Assembly: GCA_016860845.1 (NCBI GenBank)
Contig: BOKF01000058.1
Location: 1 to 53,958 of the forward strand
Length of the DNA: 53,958 nucleotides
Source of the DNA: Chloroflexota bacterium
Lineage (GTDB): Bacteria > Chloroflexota > Anaerolineae > 4572-78 > J111
Reading direction: 5' to 3'
Below, in pieces: positions 16,180 through 25,132 of this stretch (position 1 is the stretch's first letter; the number at the start of each line of letters is the position of its first letter). Both the position numbers and the translations under genes were made by a program. A model generated the notes under the pieces. It saw only the letters and a list, made by a program, of their open reading frames with translations, ran no database searches and was not told the origin of the DNA.

Positions 16180-19100
16180 TTAAAAAGTTCGCCGGAAGAT
16201 GACCTCGTAGGACTGGTGATAGAGCGAGTTGGCCGTAGTATCCTCGCCGCAGGCCTCGTTGACTCCGTAATCAGGGGTAATACCTTCCGCTTTCTGGCTG
16301 GTTGCTCCCTGAATTTCGACAGAGTAGGTTCCTTTGAACATGGCAAAGTCAATGCGGCCAGGGGTATTTTCTTTAGTCTCGGTTTTGGCGATCACAAAGC
16401 CATCTTCAGTCGCTGCCCACTGAATTTTAACCGGCACCCCATTGATTCCCTGACCGGTCGCATCTTGCACTTTAACAAAAATATGGTGATTGCCGTGGTT
16501 TTCACAGGGGGTAAGCTGGCGCACGCCGACCAGGGCAAAGTCCACTGCGGGCGTGGGAGTCGCTTCCGGGGTGGGCGTATCGGTTGGCGGCAAAGGCGCT
16601 CGGGTGAAGGCCCGCGTGGGCGTGTCGGTGGGGGTGGGGGTAAAAATTGGTGTCGGGGTCTCGGTGGGGGTGGGGGTATTGGTCGGCGTCGGCGTCGAGG
16701 TCGGAATAGGGGTTTCTGTTACCGTCGAGGTTGGCGTGGGCGTCTCCGTGGGCGTCGCGGTTTCGGTTGGCGTGGGCGTGGCAGTTTCCACAAAAGGGAG
16801 GGCCGCTACAGCGCCTTTAGCCCCCTCAAATCGAATTTGATTGACAATGCTGCGGTTATCACCGGGGCGAGCGCCGTTATCTTCAAAGTTGGCGGCCAGA
16901 GCTTGAATGATCCATGAGGGCGCCATAATCCCACACAGCCAAATAATAATCAGCAAGAAAGCTAATAACCTTAACTTGGCCCCCAGGCTGCGTTTGGCAA
17001 ACCAAACCGAAAAGCTGTTGCGGTATTGTCCAATCCTACGATTCGACATGGAGCGGGGAGCCATCCGGCTGGAGCTGGTAGACCGGCTGTCATCGACTCT
17101 GGGTTGAGGGGCAGCTTGGGGTGCTGGGAGCATTAAGGGCCGCGACCCAGTATGAGCCGGCCCCTGAGCCGGTCGAGCCGCTGCTGAAGGAGGCCGCTTT
17201 TTCTTGTCACGCCTGACCTGGGGCGAACCTTGCCTGGCGCGCGAGGCCGCCGCGGGCCGGGAGTCCCCTTTTTTGACTCTTTTGGCTGGGGTGCTCCTCC
17301 CACGGGAAGGGACTGGCTCAGGTCGCTGCACGGGAATGGGTTGAGTCGGCTGAGAAAAGCCGCCTGGGCGGATGGCCGGCATGCCCATCGTGTTTTGAGA
17401 ATGAACAGGTGGACGCTGTGGTGGCATTCCCTGTGTAAATTGCGAGTGAGACGCCGGACCCGGACGGGGCACCGGCGAGACAGCCTGAGTATGCTGCGAA
17501 TGAATAGGCGGTTGTGGCGGCATGCCCTGGTTGGACTGAGTTTGCGGCGGTAAAGCCCGCATGGGCCGGGCTGAGCCGACCCGGTGGACCGGCACAGGCG
17601 GCATGCTCATTGGGCGAGATGGGTTGACCTGGCCAGGTGGAGGTGCATATGGCCTCTGGGGTCCAGGGGCAGGCTGAAAACCGGCTCCGGCAGGCAGCCC
17701 TCGCTGGGGTGCAGCCCCCCGCAGGCGGCCCATCGTCTGCTCTAGCCGCTCGCTCAAGATTCGGGTAAAGGTGACAGCCAAGTTGGGGTAGCGGTGCAAA
17801 AAGTCCTCAAAATCGGCCTTGGTTAGCACCCAGATTTCGGTTTCCGCTACCGCGTAAGCGGTGGTCGGATGGCCTTTGCCGGAAAGCAGGGCAATTTCAC
17901 CAAAAAAGTCGCTTGGCCCCAGTGTCTCCAGCAAAATCGGCCCTTGCAGGGTATTGGCCCAGTGCTCTACCTGGCCCCGCTCGATAAAATACATCTCATC
18001 GCTGGAGCGGCCCTCGTAGTAAACGGTGCTGCCTCCCTGGTAACGGCGCGGCTGCAAGCGAGCCGAAAGTTCATCCAACTGCATGCGGGAGAGTCCCCCC
18101 AACAGCGCCACTTTTTTGAGGTGCGGTTCGACGGAATAGGTATCGCCCGCATTGAAACTCTCGCGGAGGGCGCGGCTGAGGGCCACGCTGAGCTGAGGGT
18201 ATTTGACAAGCAGGTGATCAAAATCGGTGCGATAAAGACCCCAAAGGTTGGTAGGGGTCGTGGCGTAGGCAGTAAAGGAACGTGTTTTGCCGGTCAGGAG
18301 GACTGTTTCGCCAAAAAAGTCGCTATCCACGAAACGCCCCACCAGCTCGCGCGGTTTACCCGGCGCCTCGCTGATGGCTTCAATAGTACCCGAGTCGACG
18401 ATATACATCGCTTCGCCGGGGTCGCCCTGATTAAATACGGTTTCGCCGGCGGGAATATGGCGCAGCAAAAGTAGGCGAGCTATATCACCCAGGGCCTCTT
18501 TGGGCAAATCCTTAAAGAGCGGGATACGTTTGAGAATGGTCAGAGCGTGAGCCTGGTCGGCGGCGGTCAGGCTGGAGCGCAGGTTGCGGCTCAGATTAGA
18601 TTTAATAGAGGGAGTGGCTGCGGTCAGGCTGGCAAAATCGGGGGGGGTGAGCTGCCACAGGATAACTTCGGTAGCGGCCTGGGCAGTGTTGGAATGAGGC
18701 TTGTTGGACAGCACTGCCATTTCGCCAAAGGCTTCATCCTCGGCTAACTCGGTATAATCGGCATCCGTCTCCCCGATCAGGCGAACCGTCCCTTGTTCGA
18801 TAAAGAAAATCCCGGTGGGTTGGTCGCCGCTGCGGTAGATAGCCTCACCGGCAAAGTAACGCTTTGGCGAAAGGTGCCGGGCAATCAGGCCGCGTTCGCG
18901 CTCGGATAAACTTTCCAGCAGGGGAATGTCGTTGAGTTGGGCGGTGAGGCGCTGTTGATATTGAACAATGCCGGTCCCAAAAGCCAGCCCCAGGTGAAGA
19001 CCGATTTCGGACCGTTCGGCGATGAGATTGGCCAGGGCGTTGTTGTCAAGCGCCCAGACGACGACATTGCCGGTGGCGCGGGCGGTTAAAGCGTAAGGCC

Positions 19101-19353
19101 GCCCCAGAAAAAAGTCCGTTTCACCCAGCAGGCTGCCGGGTCCCAGATTGGCGACAACCGGCCCTTTGTCGTTAGCCGAGAGTTTAACCCAACCTTCGTT
19201 GATCAAGTAGAGGGCATTGCTGTCCCCATCTTTGATAAAGATAGACTCGTTCGGTTGGTAATCTTCCAGCCGCATCCGTTTGCTAAGGGCGCGCTGTTCT
19301 TCCTCCGTCAACTCGGCAAAAAGAGGCGTGTTTTTGATAAAATTTTCGTTCAA
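16180..19353 (-). CDS. Four cNMP-binding-like domains, membrane segment, Thr-Pro stalk and Ig-like domain
   Basis: The 1057-residue protein has four tandem cyclic-nucleotide-binding-like beta barrels (about 8-120, 140-255, 272-390, 412-535). Each has an FGE or LGE turn, as in LGETDFFL, FGEMAVLS, FGETVLLT and FGEIALLS. The phosphate-binding Arg of classical CRP-type cassettes is not kept in all of them, so ligand binding is uncertain. A Pro/Gln/His-rich disordered region (about 540-780), one membrane segment (about 793-818) and a Thr-Pro repeat stalk (about 855-935) follow. The C-terminal beta domain (about 937-1057) begins VDFALVGVRQLTPC and ends in SYEVIFRRTF. That domain is shared with the three genes upstream. 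Predicted topology is cassettes inside, stalk and domain outside. I infer a transmembrane sensor or adaptor; the function is not known. Confidence 0.85.
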   Translation of the reverse strand: MNENFIKNTPLFAELTEEEQRALSKRMRLEDYQPNESIFIKDGDSNALYLINEGWVKLSANDKGPVVANLGPGSLLGETDFFLGRPYALTARATGNVVVWALDNNALANLIAERSEIGLHLGLAFGTGIVQYQQRLTAQLNDIPLLESLSERERGLIARHLSPKRYFAGEAIYRSGDQPTGIFFIEQGTVRLIGETDADYTELAEDEAFGEMAVLSNKPHSNTAQAATEVILWQLTPPDFASLTAATPSIKSNLSRNLRSSLTAADQAHALTILKRIPLFKDLPKEALGDIARLLLLRHIPAGETVFNQGDPGEAMYIVDSGTIEAISEAPGKPRELVGRFVDSDFFGETVLLTGKTRSFTAYATTPTNLWGLYRTDFDHLLVKYPQLSVALSRALRESFNAGDTYSVEPHLKKVALLGGLSRMQLDELSARLQPRRYQGGSTVYYEGRSSDEMYFIERGQVEHWANTLQGPILLETLGPSDFFGEIALLSGKGHPTTAYAVAETEIWVLTKADFEDFLHRYPNLAVTFTRILSERLEQTMGRLRGAAPQRGLPAGAGFQPAPGPQRPYAPPPGQVNPSRPMSMPPVPVHRVGSARPMRALPPQTQSNQGMPPQPPIHSQHTQAVSPVPRPGPASHSQFTQGMPPQRPPVHSQNTMGMPAIRPGGFSQPTQPIPVQRPEPVPSRGRSTPAKRVKKGDSRPAAASRARQGSPQVRRDKKKRPPSAAARPAQGPAHTGSRPLMLPAPQAAPQPRVDDSRSTSSSRMAPRSMSNRRIGQYRNSFSVWFAKRSLGAKLRLLAFLLIIIWLCGIMAPSWIIQALAANFEDNGARPGDNRSIVNQIRFEGAKGAVAALPFVETATPTPTETATPTETPTPTSTVTETPIPTSTPTPTNTPTPTETPTPIFTPTPTDTPTRAFTRAPLPPTDTPTPEATPTPAVDFALVGVRQLTPCENHGNHHIFVKVQDATGQGINGVPVKIQWAATEDGFVIAKTETKENTPGRIDFAMFKGTYSVEIQGATSQKAEGITPDYGVNEACGEDTTANSLYHQSYEVIFRRTF

Positions 19354-19370
19354 CGCAAGTCCTTCCTCGT

Positions 19371-19532
19371 TGATTTTAGATTTTGGATTTTAGATTTTAG
19401 ATTGTCTGTAATCTCAAATCGTAAGTCCAAAATCATTACAGGTAGGCACATCAATTTTGGATTTTAGACTTTAGATTTTGGAGGTAAAGTCAAATGTCTC
19501 TCCAAAATCGCAAATCGCAAATCGCAAATCTC
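19371..19532. repeat. Word-repeat tract (GATTTTAGATTTTGG family)
   Basis: Repeated words GATTTTAG, GATTTTGG and ATTTTAGATT run from 19371 to 19402 and again from 19453 to 19480. They are answered by CAAATCG, CCAAAATC and three CGCAAAT words at 19500-19530. It fills the 190-base spacer between two genes of the Thr-Pro cluster. Similar AT-rich words are common in other bacterial intergenic regions. Confidence 0.75.
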
Positions 19533-19543
19533 CGGGTTCCCCC

Positions 19544-20551
19544 CTACCTGTTAACGCCCTGCTGAAAGACAATTTGCCAGGATGGCGCAATACCATCCGG
19601 CAAATCAGGGCAAAGATCGCCACCACTGAGGCTTACTTCCGGTGTTGTCCCTGCAACGGTGACACTGACTAATTTTACTTGATAACGTTCATCCGGCTCC
19701 ATCTGGAAATCGGCGTAGCCGGGGTCTATGTCGGGTTTGAAGCCGGTAAAGAGGCGGTCGTCGCCGCCGGCCCAACTAACGGCTATTTCAACGCCGGGTA
19801 CACCTACGCCTAGTCTATCACGAACATAGATTCTTAGCAATCCGCCGCTGGTCTCATCACACAAAACGACTGACTGGGCCACGCCAAAAGGCGAATTAGG
19901 ACCTGGCGTCGGTGTCCGGGTTGGGGTTGGGGTGAGCGTGGGCGCGGGGGTACGGGTTGGCGTGCGAGTCGGGACCGGTGTTTGGGTGGGTGTTCGCGTT
20001 GGGCTGGGGCTGGGGGTGCGAGTCGGAATGGGGGTCAAAGGTGTTGGTGTTTGGGTGGGGCGCGGCGTTGGAGTTGGAGCCAGCGTGGGTGTTGAGGTTG
20101 GCGTGGGTGTGGGTGTCGTTAGAAAAGCGATCATTGGGCGGGTTGTTTGACCCAAAGCATCGGCCAGAGTGACCAGAGCGATAATGTCGCGGATATCGCG
20201 TTCTTCGGCAATGTAGCGCTCGGTCAGATTGACCAACAATTGGTTGATATCTGGCTCCGCCAGCTTGGCCAGCCTGGCCTGCGCCCGGCCTTCATCCCGT
20301 TCATGATAAAAGGCGGCAGCAATGAGCCGCAGATAAATTTCTTTATCGGCGGGTCGCAAATCTGCCGGAGTGATGGGCAGGGGACGCGGGTCGAGCACCC
20401 AGCCGTACATCAACGAGAGCGCCAGACCAACCGTAAAACCAAACAAAAAGCCGCCTATCCACCAACCCCGATCACGACCCTTTTTTGCCGATGATCGCCG
20501 CGGCGTTTCAGGCGGCGGAGGTGAGGCCACGCTTGCCTCTTCTGGTGTCAT
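19544..20551 (-). CDS. Thr-Pro-stalk membrane protein, cluster paralog 3
   Basis: This 335-residue protein has an N-terminal membrane segment (about 28-52, WWIGGFLFGFTVGLALSLMY). A helical domain follows (about 58-145) whose end, LVTLADALGQTTRPMIAFL, matches the helical domains of the next two genes. Then comes a Thr-Pro-Arg repeat stalk (about 146-225) and a beta domain with DRLGVGVPGVEIAVSW, ending WQIVFQQGVNR. It lacks some Cys residues found in its paralogs. The stalk and terminal domain should be extracytoplasmic. It belongs to a minus-strand row with 20655-21683 and 21699-22802. Function is unknown. Confidence 0.82.
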   Translation of the reverse strand: MTPEEASVASPPPPETPRRSSAKKGRDRGWWIGGFLFGFTVGLALSLMYGWVLDPRPLPITPADLRPADKEIYLRLIAAAFYHERDEGRAQARLAKLAEPDINQLLVNLTERYIAEERDIRDIIALVTLADALGQTTRPMIAFLTTPTPTPTSTPTLAPTPTPRPTQTPTPLTPIPTRTPSPSPTRTPTQTPVPTRTPTRTPAPTLTPTPTRTPTPGPNSPFGVAQSVVLCDETSGGLLRIYVRDRLGVGVPGVEIAVSWAGGDDRLFTGFKPDIDPGYADFQMEPDERYQVKLVSVTVAGTTPEVSLSGGDLCPDLPDGIAPSWQIVFQQGVNR

Positions 20552-20654
20552 TATTTCATTATCGGTTTGTTTTTTTTAACCTGCATGGCCCTGCTGTTAC
20601 AGTTGACCTCAGACGGCCTATCTTACGTATAAGTTCAATTAATGTCAAAATTCA

Positions 20655-21683
20655 CTAATACGTCTTCTTAAAAGTCACGTTATAGGCATAATGTCCCCGG
20701 CAAAGTTGATTATTACTTTTGCGTTGAAGACAATCATTCATGTCCCGGCAATAATTGGCCTGGACCAGCCACTCATTGGGTATATCCTCGTCCACCGAAC
20801 TCAATTTGGGCGTCACATCGCTGGTGGCAGGTGAGCCATCGGCGTGCTTAGTGACCATTAAGGAAAAGCCATTCTTCCACAGGTCATATTCCAACTTGCC
20901 CGGTCCTTTTTCGCCGCTGACTTTGGGCGGTACGGCGTGGCCAGTATCTTCCACAATTACCCCATCCATTGGATTGCCGGCGGCATCCACCACGGTGACA
21001 AAAATCGAGTGAGCACCAGGGCAACCGCCGTAGCTAGGGTTGGGAATTAGATAGGCTTCGGCGACAACGTAATCAACGGCCGGCTTGGGTGGTTCGGGAG
21101 TAGCCGTCGGTTCGGGTGTGTTGGTTGGTGGGCCGGCTGTGGGCGGGGGCGGTGCGGGCGTATCGGTGGGCACTTCGGGAACAGGCGTATTGGTTGGGAC
21201 AGGGGTATCGGTCGGCAAGGGCGTCGCCGTTGGGGTGTCGGTTGGCAAAGGGGTCGGGGTTGGGGTGTTGGTCGGCAAGGGAGTTGATGTCGGCGTCGCC
21301 AGGGCGGCGATCATAGATTCGGTGCTGGCGCCCAGGGCGTCGGCCAGCAAAAACAGGTTTTTTGTGTCGGGGTTACCTTTGCCGCTTTCCTGCAAATAAC
21401 GGTCAACCATAAAGGAGACATACTGCTCGGCATTGGGCAGGTGCAAGGCGCGGAGGCGCTGCCGGGCGGCATCTAAATCCTTGTTACCGGCATAATCGGC
21501 GGCGATATTGAGAACCTCCGCTTCCACTTTCGGCCCGTCAACCCGCGCCTCACCCTCATTGTTGGCCGAGGAGACGGCTGAAGTCACTCCAAAACCGACA
21601 ATGATCCCGCCGATAGCTAAGGCCAGGCAGAAAAGAGGCACCACAATTACCGCGATAATGAGCAAAGTTTTAGAATTGTTCAT
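20655..21683 (-). CDS. Thr-Pro-stalk membrane protein, cluster paralog 2
   Basis: The ATG at 21683 gives 342 residues; a GTG at 21698, directly after the stop of the upstream gene, is also possible. The order is an N-terminal membrane segment (about 5-33), a helical domain (about 45-125, ending FLLADALGASTESMIAAL), a Thr-Pro stalk (about 126-190), then a beta domain. That domain contains GGCPGAHSIFVTVVDAAGNP and ends in AYNVTFKKTY. The GGC.G.H.I..TVVDAAGNP motif is nearly identical to that of the upstream paralog. A second Cys group (NYCRDMNDC, LCRGHY) may form disulphides outside the cell. No enzyme motif is visible. Confidence 0.82.
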   Translation of the reverse strand: MNNSKTLLIIAVIVVPLFCLALAIGGIIVGFGVTSAVSSANNEGEARVDGPKVEAEVLNIAADYAGNKDLDAARQRLRALHLPNAEQYVSFMVDRYLQESGKGNPDTKNLFLLADALGASTESMIAALATPTSTPLPTNTPTPTPLPTDTPTATPLPTDTPVPTNTPVPEVPTDTPAPPPPTAGPPTNTPEPTATPEPPKPAVDYVVAEAYLIPNPSYGGCPGAHSIFVTVVDAAGNPMDGVIVEDTGHAVPPKVSGEKGPGKLEYDLWKNGFSLMVTKHADGSPATSDVTPKLSSVDEDIPNEWLVQANYCRDMNDCLQRKSNNQLCRGHYAYNVTFKKTY

Positions 21684-21698
21684 AAATCTCAAAACCAC

Positions 21699-22802
21699 TT
21701 ACCATGTCCGTTGAAAAATCACTTCCCAGGAATAGTGGCCCCAGCAGAGCGAGTTATTCCCCACGCCAAATACCCCGCTGTTCCACAGCACATTACAGGT
21801 CGCTTCGTCAGGGCAGTAACCGGCTTCAATCAGTTTGGGGATGCCGATTTCCCAATCATTGGAGCTGAGCAGCTCTGTAACCTGGCTGGTCACCGGGCGA
21901 CCGGCAGTAGGGTCATTTTTGACAAAAATTTTGAACCCGTTTTTAAACAACAGATACTCGGCTTGACCCTCCTTACCGTTCTTCGGTTCGGTTTTTGGGC
22001 CGGGATTATTCCAGACGTCGCCAATCTCTACCCCATTGATGGGATTGCCGGCGGCATCAACGACGGTGATGTAAATATTGTGATTGCCCGCACAACCACC
22101 ATTTTCATCCTTGGTCATTAAACGTTGTTTGGTGACAACATAATCAAACTCCGGGGTCGGGCTGGGGGCAGGAGTCGGCGTGTCGGTGGGGGGAGGGGGC
22201 GGAGCGGTGGGGGGAGGCGCAGCCGGTTCAGGGGTTGGCGTGTCGGTAGGTGGGACTTCTTCGGTGGGCGCGGCGGCAGCCAGAGCTACGGCATCAGGCG
22301 TGGCTGTAGACTCGACCACCATCGTATTAGTTGGCGTCGGAGTGGGCAGCGGAGTATCAGTTGGGACAGGCGTATCCGTTGGGATAGGAGTTGGGGTAGA
22401 GACGTAGGCAATCATCGAAACCGTGCTGACACCCAGTGCATCGGCCAAGCGGACCACATTTTTGATATCCTGATCTATGTCGCCACGATTGGTGCGGACC
22501 ATCTGCTCTGCTACCAGAGAAACGTACTGGGCCGGGTTGGGTACCTTGAGTTCGGCCAGCAACTCGCGGGCGCGGTCAATATCTTCGTGCTCGGCAAAAT
22601 CTGCCGCAGCCATAACGACAATCTGTTGAGCTTCGTCTTGGGATAAATCTGAAATTTTAGCGTTGACAAAGCGGGTAGGGAAAAGATACCAGGTTACAGC
22701 CAGGCCAACCAGCAAGGCCAGCAAGCAACCGATAGGGGTAATTGACAGGAGAATCAGCAAGCGGCGGTCAATCTTTGATCTACGATTTCTCTTTCTACTC
22801 AT
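21699..22802 (-). CDS. Thr-Pro-stalk membrane protein, cluster paralog 1
   Basis: This 367-residue protein has a basic N-terminus, one membrane segment (about 17-40, LLILLSITPIGCLLALLVGL) and a helical domain (about 48-135, ending VVRLADALGVSTVSMIAY). A Thr/Pro/Ala stalk (about 136-225) precedes a beta domain with GGCAGNHNIYITVVDAAGNP and a terminal SWEVIFQRTW. It is first in the minus-strand row and shares its architecture with the next two genes. The Ig-like domain resembles carboxypeptidase-regulatory or Big-type folds only in general pattern; I cannot assign it to a named family. Confidence 0.82.
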   Translation of the reverse strand: MSRKRNRRSKIDRRLLILLSITPIGCLLALLVGLAVTWYLFPTRFVNAKISDLSQDEAQQIVVMAAADFAEHEDIDRARELLAELKVPNPAQYVSLVAEQMVRTNRGDIDQDIKNVVRLADALGVSTVSMIAYVSTPTPIPTDTPVPTDTPLPTPTPTNTMVVESTATPDAVALAAAAPTEEVPPTDTPTPEPAAPPPTAPPPPPTDTPTPAPSPTPEFDYVVTKQRLMTKDENGGCAGNHNIYITVVDAAGNPINGVEIGDVWNNPGPKTEPKNGKEGQAEYLLFKNGFKIFVKNDPTAGRPVTSQVTELLSSNDWEIGIPKLIEAGYCPDEATCNVLWNSGVFGVGNNSLCWGHYSWEVIFQRTW

Positions 22803-22964
22803 AAAAATTTCAAATGCTACTTTTCAAAATGAGAGGCCGCTCTCCCGACTGAGAAAGTGGCCCCACCGCGACCGGTGGGCGAAATGGGAACTCGCCCTAG
22901 CACATCATTATGAAAAATGTTATAATAGTCGCGTTTGTGACAATATTCGCCAGAAAAAAGAAAA

Positions 22965-23047
22965 TGCCGGAGGTGGGAATCGAACCCACAAGAGCGTAGC
23001 TCACACGATTTTGAGTCGTGCGCGTCTGCCAGTTCCGCCACTCCGGC
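22965..23047 (-). tRNA. tRNA-Leu, anticodon CAA
   Basis: The minus strand folds as an 83-nt class II tRNA. The acceptor GCCGGAG pairs with CTCCGGC, the anticodon stem CACGA/TCGTG holds the loop CTCAAAA (anticodon CAA, reading UUG), and a long variable arm and the T arm GTGGGTTCGATTCCCAC are present. The discriminator is A. CCA is not encoded; a T-rich stretch follows and may terminate transcription. Confidence 0.95.
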
Positions 23048-23064
23048 ATGGCTATCGGGTTTCT

Positions 23065-23093
23065 AGTATAGACTACATGCGGGCATACGTCAA
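23065..23093 (-). promoter_or_regulatory. Promoter of tRNA-Leu
   Basis: On the minus strand TTGACG, a 17-base spacer and TATACT stand about 18 bases before the tRNA 5' end. This is a near-consensus sigma-70 promoter in the expected place. Confidence 0.75.
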
Positions 23094-23220
23094 ATTGCCT
23101 AAGCCATGTGTTAGTTAAAACGCCAAGCATAAATATTGAAGATGCGACGCCCTTAAATGCGAGCAAATTGGAAATTTTAGCCGAGAAAGTGCGTCGCGCC
23201 TGAGCAGTTAATAGTATTGA

Positions 23221-23820
23221 ATGGACGAGACTCGGGTTATCAAAGAAGCCCAAAAGGGCAGTTTAGCTGCCTTTAATCAGTTGGTGATGGCTTACCAGGG
23301 GACAGCCTATAACGTCGCCTATCGCGTCATTGGCAACAGCGACGCTGCGGCTGACGCCTGCCAGGATGCGTTTCTCAAAGCCTACCAGGCGATCAAACAA
23401 TATCGCGGCGGCTCCTTCAAAAGCTGGCTGCTGCGCATTGTCACCAACGCTTGTTATGACCAGATGCGCTACAAAGGCCGCCGGCCGGCTACCTCCCTGG
23501 AAGACATGGTGGAAAATTCCGAGGATCACAGCGAAAAACTGACCAACGGCAGCGAACGGCCCGAAGAGTCCATTCTGCGCGGTGAACTCAACGACTTGAT
23601 CCAACGAGGGATCAACCATTTGCCGGAAGACCAACGGATCGTATTGGTTCTAAGCGACGTGCAAGGTTTCTCTTACCAGGAAATTGCCGAGATTGTGGGC
23701 CAGCCCCTGGGGACTGTCAAGTCTCGATTGAGCCGGAGCCGGCAGCGGCTGCGCGACTTTTTGCTGGAGCAGCAGGAACTTTTACCGAACCAATACCGTC
23801 TGAATAATGAGCAGGCATAA
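23221..23820 (+). CDS. ECF-type RNA polymerase sigma factor
   Basis: This extracytoplasmic-function sigma factor has 199 residues. Region 2 (about 10-85) includes LVMAYQGTAYNVAYRVIGN, DACQDAFLKAYQAI and the FKSWLLRIVTNACYD core. Region 4 (about 130-185) includes LPEDQRIVLVLSDVQGFSYQEIAEIVGQPLGTVKSRLSR. The gene is followed 41 bases later by a membrane anti-sigma-like gene, the usual pairing. Its regulon is unknown. No clear ribosome binding site precedes ATG 23221. Confidence 0.93.
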   Translation: MDETRVIKEAQKGSLAAFNQLVMAYQGTAYNVAYRVIGNSDAAADACQDAFLKAYQAIKQYRGGSFKSWLLRIVTNACYDQMRYKGRRPATSLEDMVENSEDHSEKLTNGSERPEESILRGELNDLIQRGINHLPEDQRIVLVLSDVQGFSYQEIAEIVGQPLGTVKSRLSRSRQRLRDFLLEQQELLPNQYRLNNEQA

Positions 23821-23861
23821 ATCAGGTTTAAAGCCTGATCGCCTTAGAGCAGGTTTTTGTG

Positions 23862-25115
23862 ATGGCTGATAATCAAACCCATCAATTCAATACCGATCAC
23901 ATCCGCGATTTGCTGTCGCCCTATCTGGACGGCGAGGTGACGCAGGAGGAACGGGCGCTCGTAGAGCAGGCTCTGGCCGCTTCGGCAGAATTGCAGCGGG
24001 AGTTAGAGCTGCTGCGCCGAACAGTGGCCCTGGTAACGGCCCTGCCACCCATGCCGGCCCCTCGTCCTTTTACCCTGACCGAGGCGGCTGTGAAAACTGT
24101 GACGCCTGCCCCACAGAGCTTCTTTGGCTTGCCGAGCTGGTTTAAAGGTGCAGCCGCGCTGGCAGCCATGCTGTTGTTCGTGCTCGCGGCTGGCGGCATC
24201 TTCTGGAGCATGCAGTTTGGCGGGACCAGCCAACCCGCCGCAGAGGTAGCCAAAGCTCCGGCAGTTGCCCCTACTATCGCTCCAGAAGCGCAATCGGCCG
24301 CCGCTCCGGCCGAACCGGCGACGCAAGCAGAAGCTGCTCCGGCTGGATCTGCCGCCAGGGAAGCTGCAACCCAGGCTCCAGCCACAGAAGAAGCGATGGC
24401 CGCCGCCGCTGAGTCTGTGGCGACGGAGGCTACTCCTACTGCGGTGGCATCGGCGGCTACCCTGGCCATCCCCTCACCGGATGAAGCGGTTGACCAGGCC
24501 GCTCCCTCACCGGCAGATGAAGTTCCTGCGGCTGAAGGCCAGGCAATTACGGCAACCCAGGCTGATGAAAGCGACGCAACCGAGCAGTCTCTAGCAGCCC
24601 AGGCTCCGGCCGTTGCCCCTGGAGTCACGGCGACACCCTCACCAGCGCCGACGGTTTTGACCTTTGCCGCCCCGGCTGAGGAAGCTCCTCAAGAGAAAGC
24701 CGGGGGAGAAGCCGAATCGGCGGCAGCAGGACAAATGGCCCCTGAAAGCGCGGCCGCCCCAACAGAACCGGTTCCTCCAGAGAATGCTGCCGCAAGCGCC
24801 GCAGCGCCAGCAGAGCAATTGACCGCCGAGAGTGCGGCTGCCGCAACCGAAGCGCCAGCGCCAGAGTCGCTGGAACTCAAGCAAAGCGCCCCACCGCCTA
24901 CACTTACGGCTACAGTCACACCTCAACCCAGCGCCACACCCGTGGTCCTGCTGACCCTTCCTGCTCCGGCGGCTACACCTGTGGCCACTGTGCCGCCCGC
25001 GTCCCCTGCCCAGAACGCTCCGGTTACCTTTTGGCTGGTTGCCGGCCTGGTCGTACTGGGACTGCTGGTTATCACCGGTTTGATCCTCTGGTTGGTGAGC
25101 AGAAGCCGCCGCTAA
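23862..25115 (+). CDS. Membrane anti-sigma-factor-like protein
   Basis: The N-terminal ~50 residues (IRDLLSPYLDGEVTQEERALVEQ) follow the anti-sigma/zf-HC2 pattern, but the His and Cys zinc ligands are absent. A first membrane segment lies near residues 90-115. About 260 residues rich in Ala, Pro, Glu and Thr follow. A second membrane segment (VAGLVVLGLLVITGLILWLV) precedes a basic tail. By analogy the N-terminus would hold the ECF sigma factor encoded upstream, with the low-complexity loop outside. I chose ATG 23862; a GTG lies one codon earlier. Function is inferred from position and the N-terminal pattern. Confidence 0.8.
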   Translation: MADNQTHQFNTDHIRDLLSPYLDGEVTQEERALVEQALAASAELQRELELLRRTVALVTALPPMPAPRPFTLTEAAVKTVTPAPQSFFGLPSWFKGAAALAAMLLFVLAAGGIFWSMQFGGTSQPAAEVAKAPAVAPTIAPEAQSAAAPAEPATQAEAAPAGSAAREAATQAPATEEAMAAAAESVATEATPTAVASAATLAIPSPDEAVDQAAPSPADEVPAAEGQAITATQADESDATEQSLAAQAPAVAPGVTATPSPAPTVLTFAAPAEEAPQEKAGGEAESAAAGQMAPESAAAPTEPVPPENAAASAAAPAEQLTAESAAAATEAPAPESLELKQSAPPPTLTATVTPQPSATPVVLLTLPAPAATPVATVPPASPAQNAPVTFWLVAGLVVLGLLVITGLILWLVSRSRR

Positions 25116-25132
25116 GCCCCTTGATAATCGTG

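Noticed and set aside
16560..16790. Regular short DNA repeats that might be a CRISPR array
   Set aside because: Unit length is about 6-12 bases with no constant repeat-spacer periodicity; they encode Thr-Pro stalks.
16490..16840. Plus-strand open frames rich in Val-Gly repeats opposite the Thr-Pro stalks (also near 19932, 21085, 22180)
   Set aside because: They are the reverse strand of Thr-Pro coding repeats. They have no ribosome binding site or domain, and the minus-strand genes are well supported.
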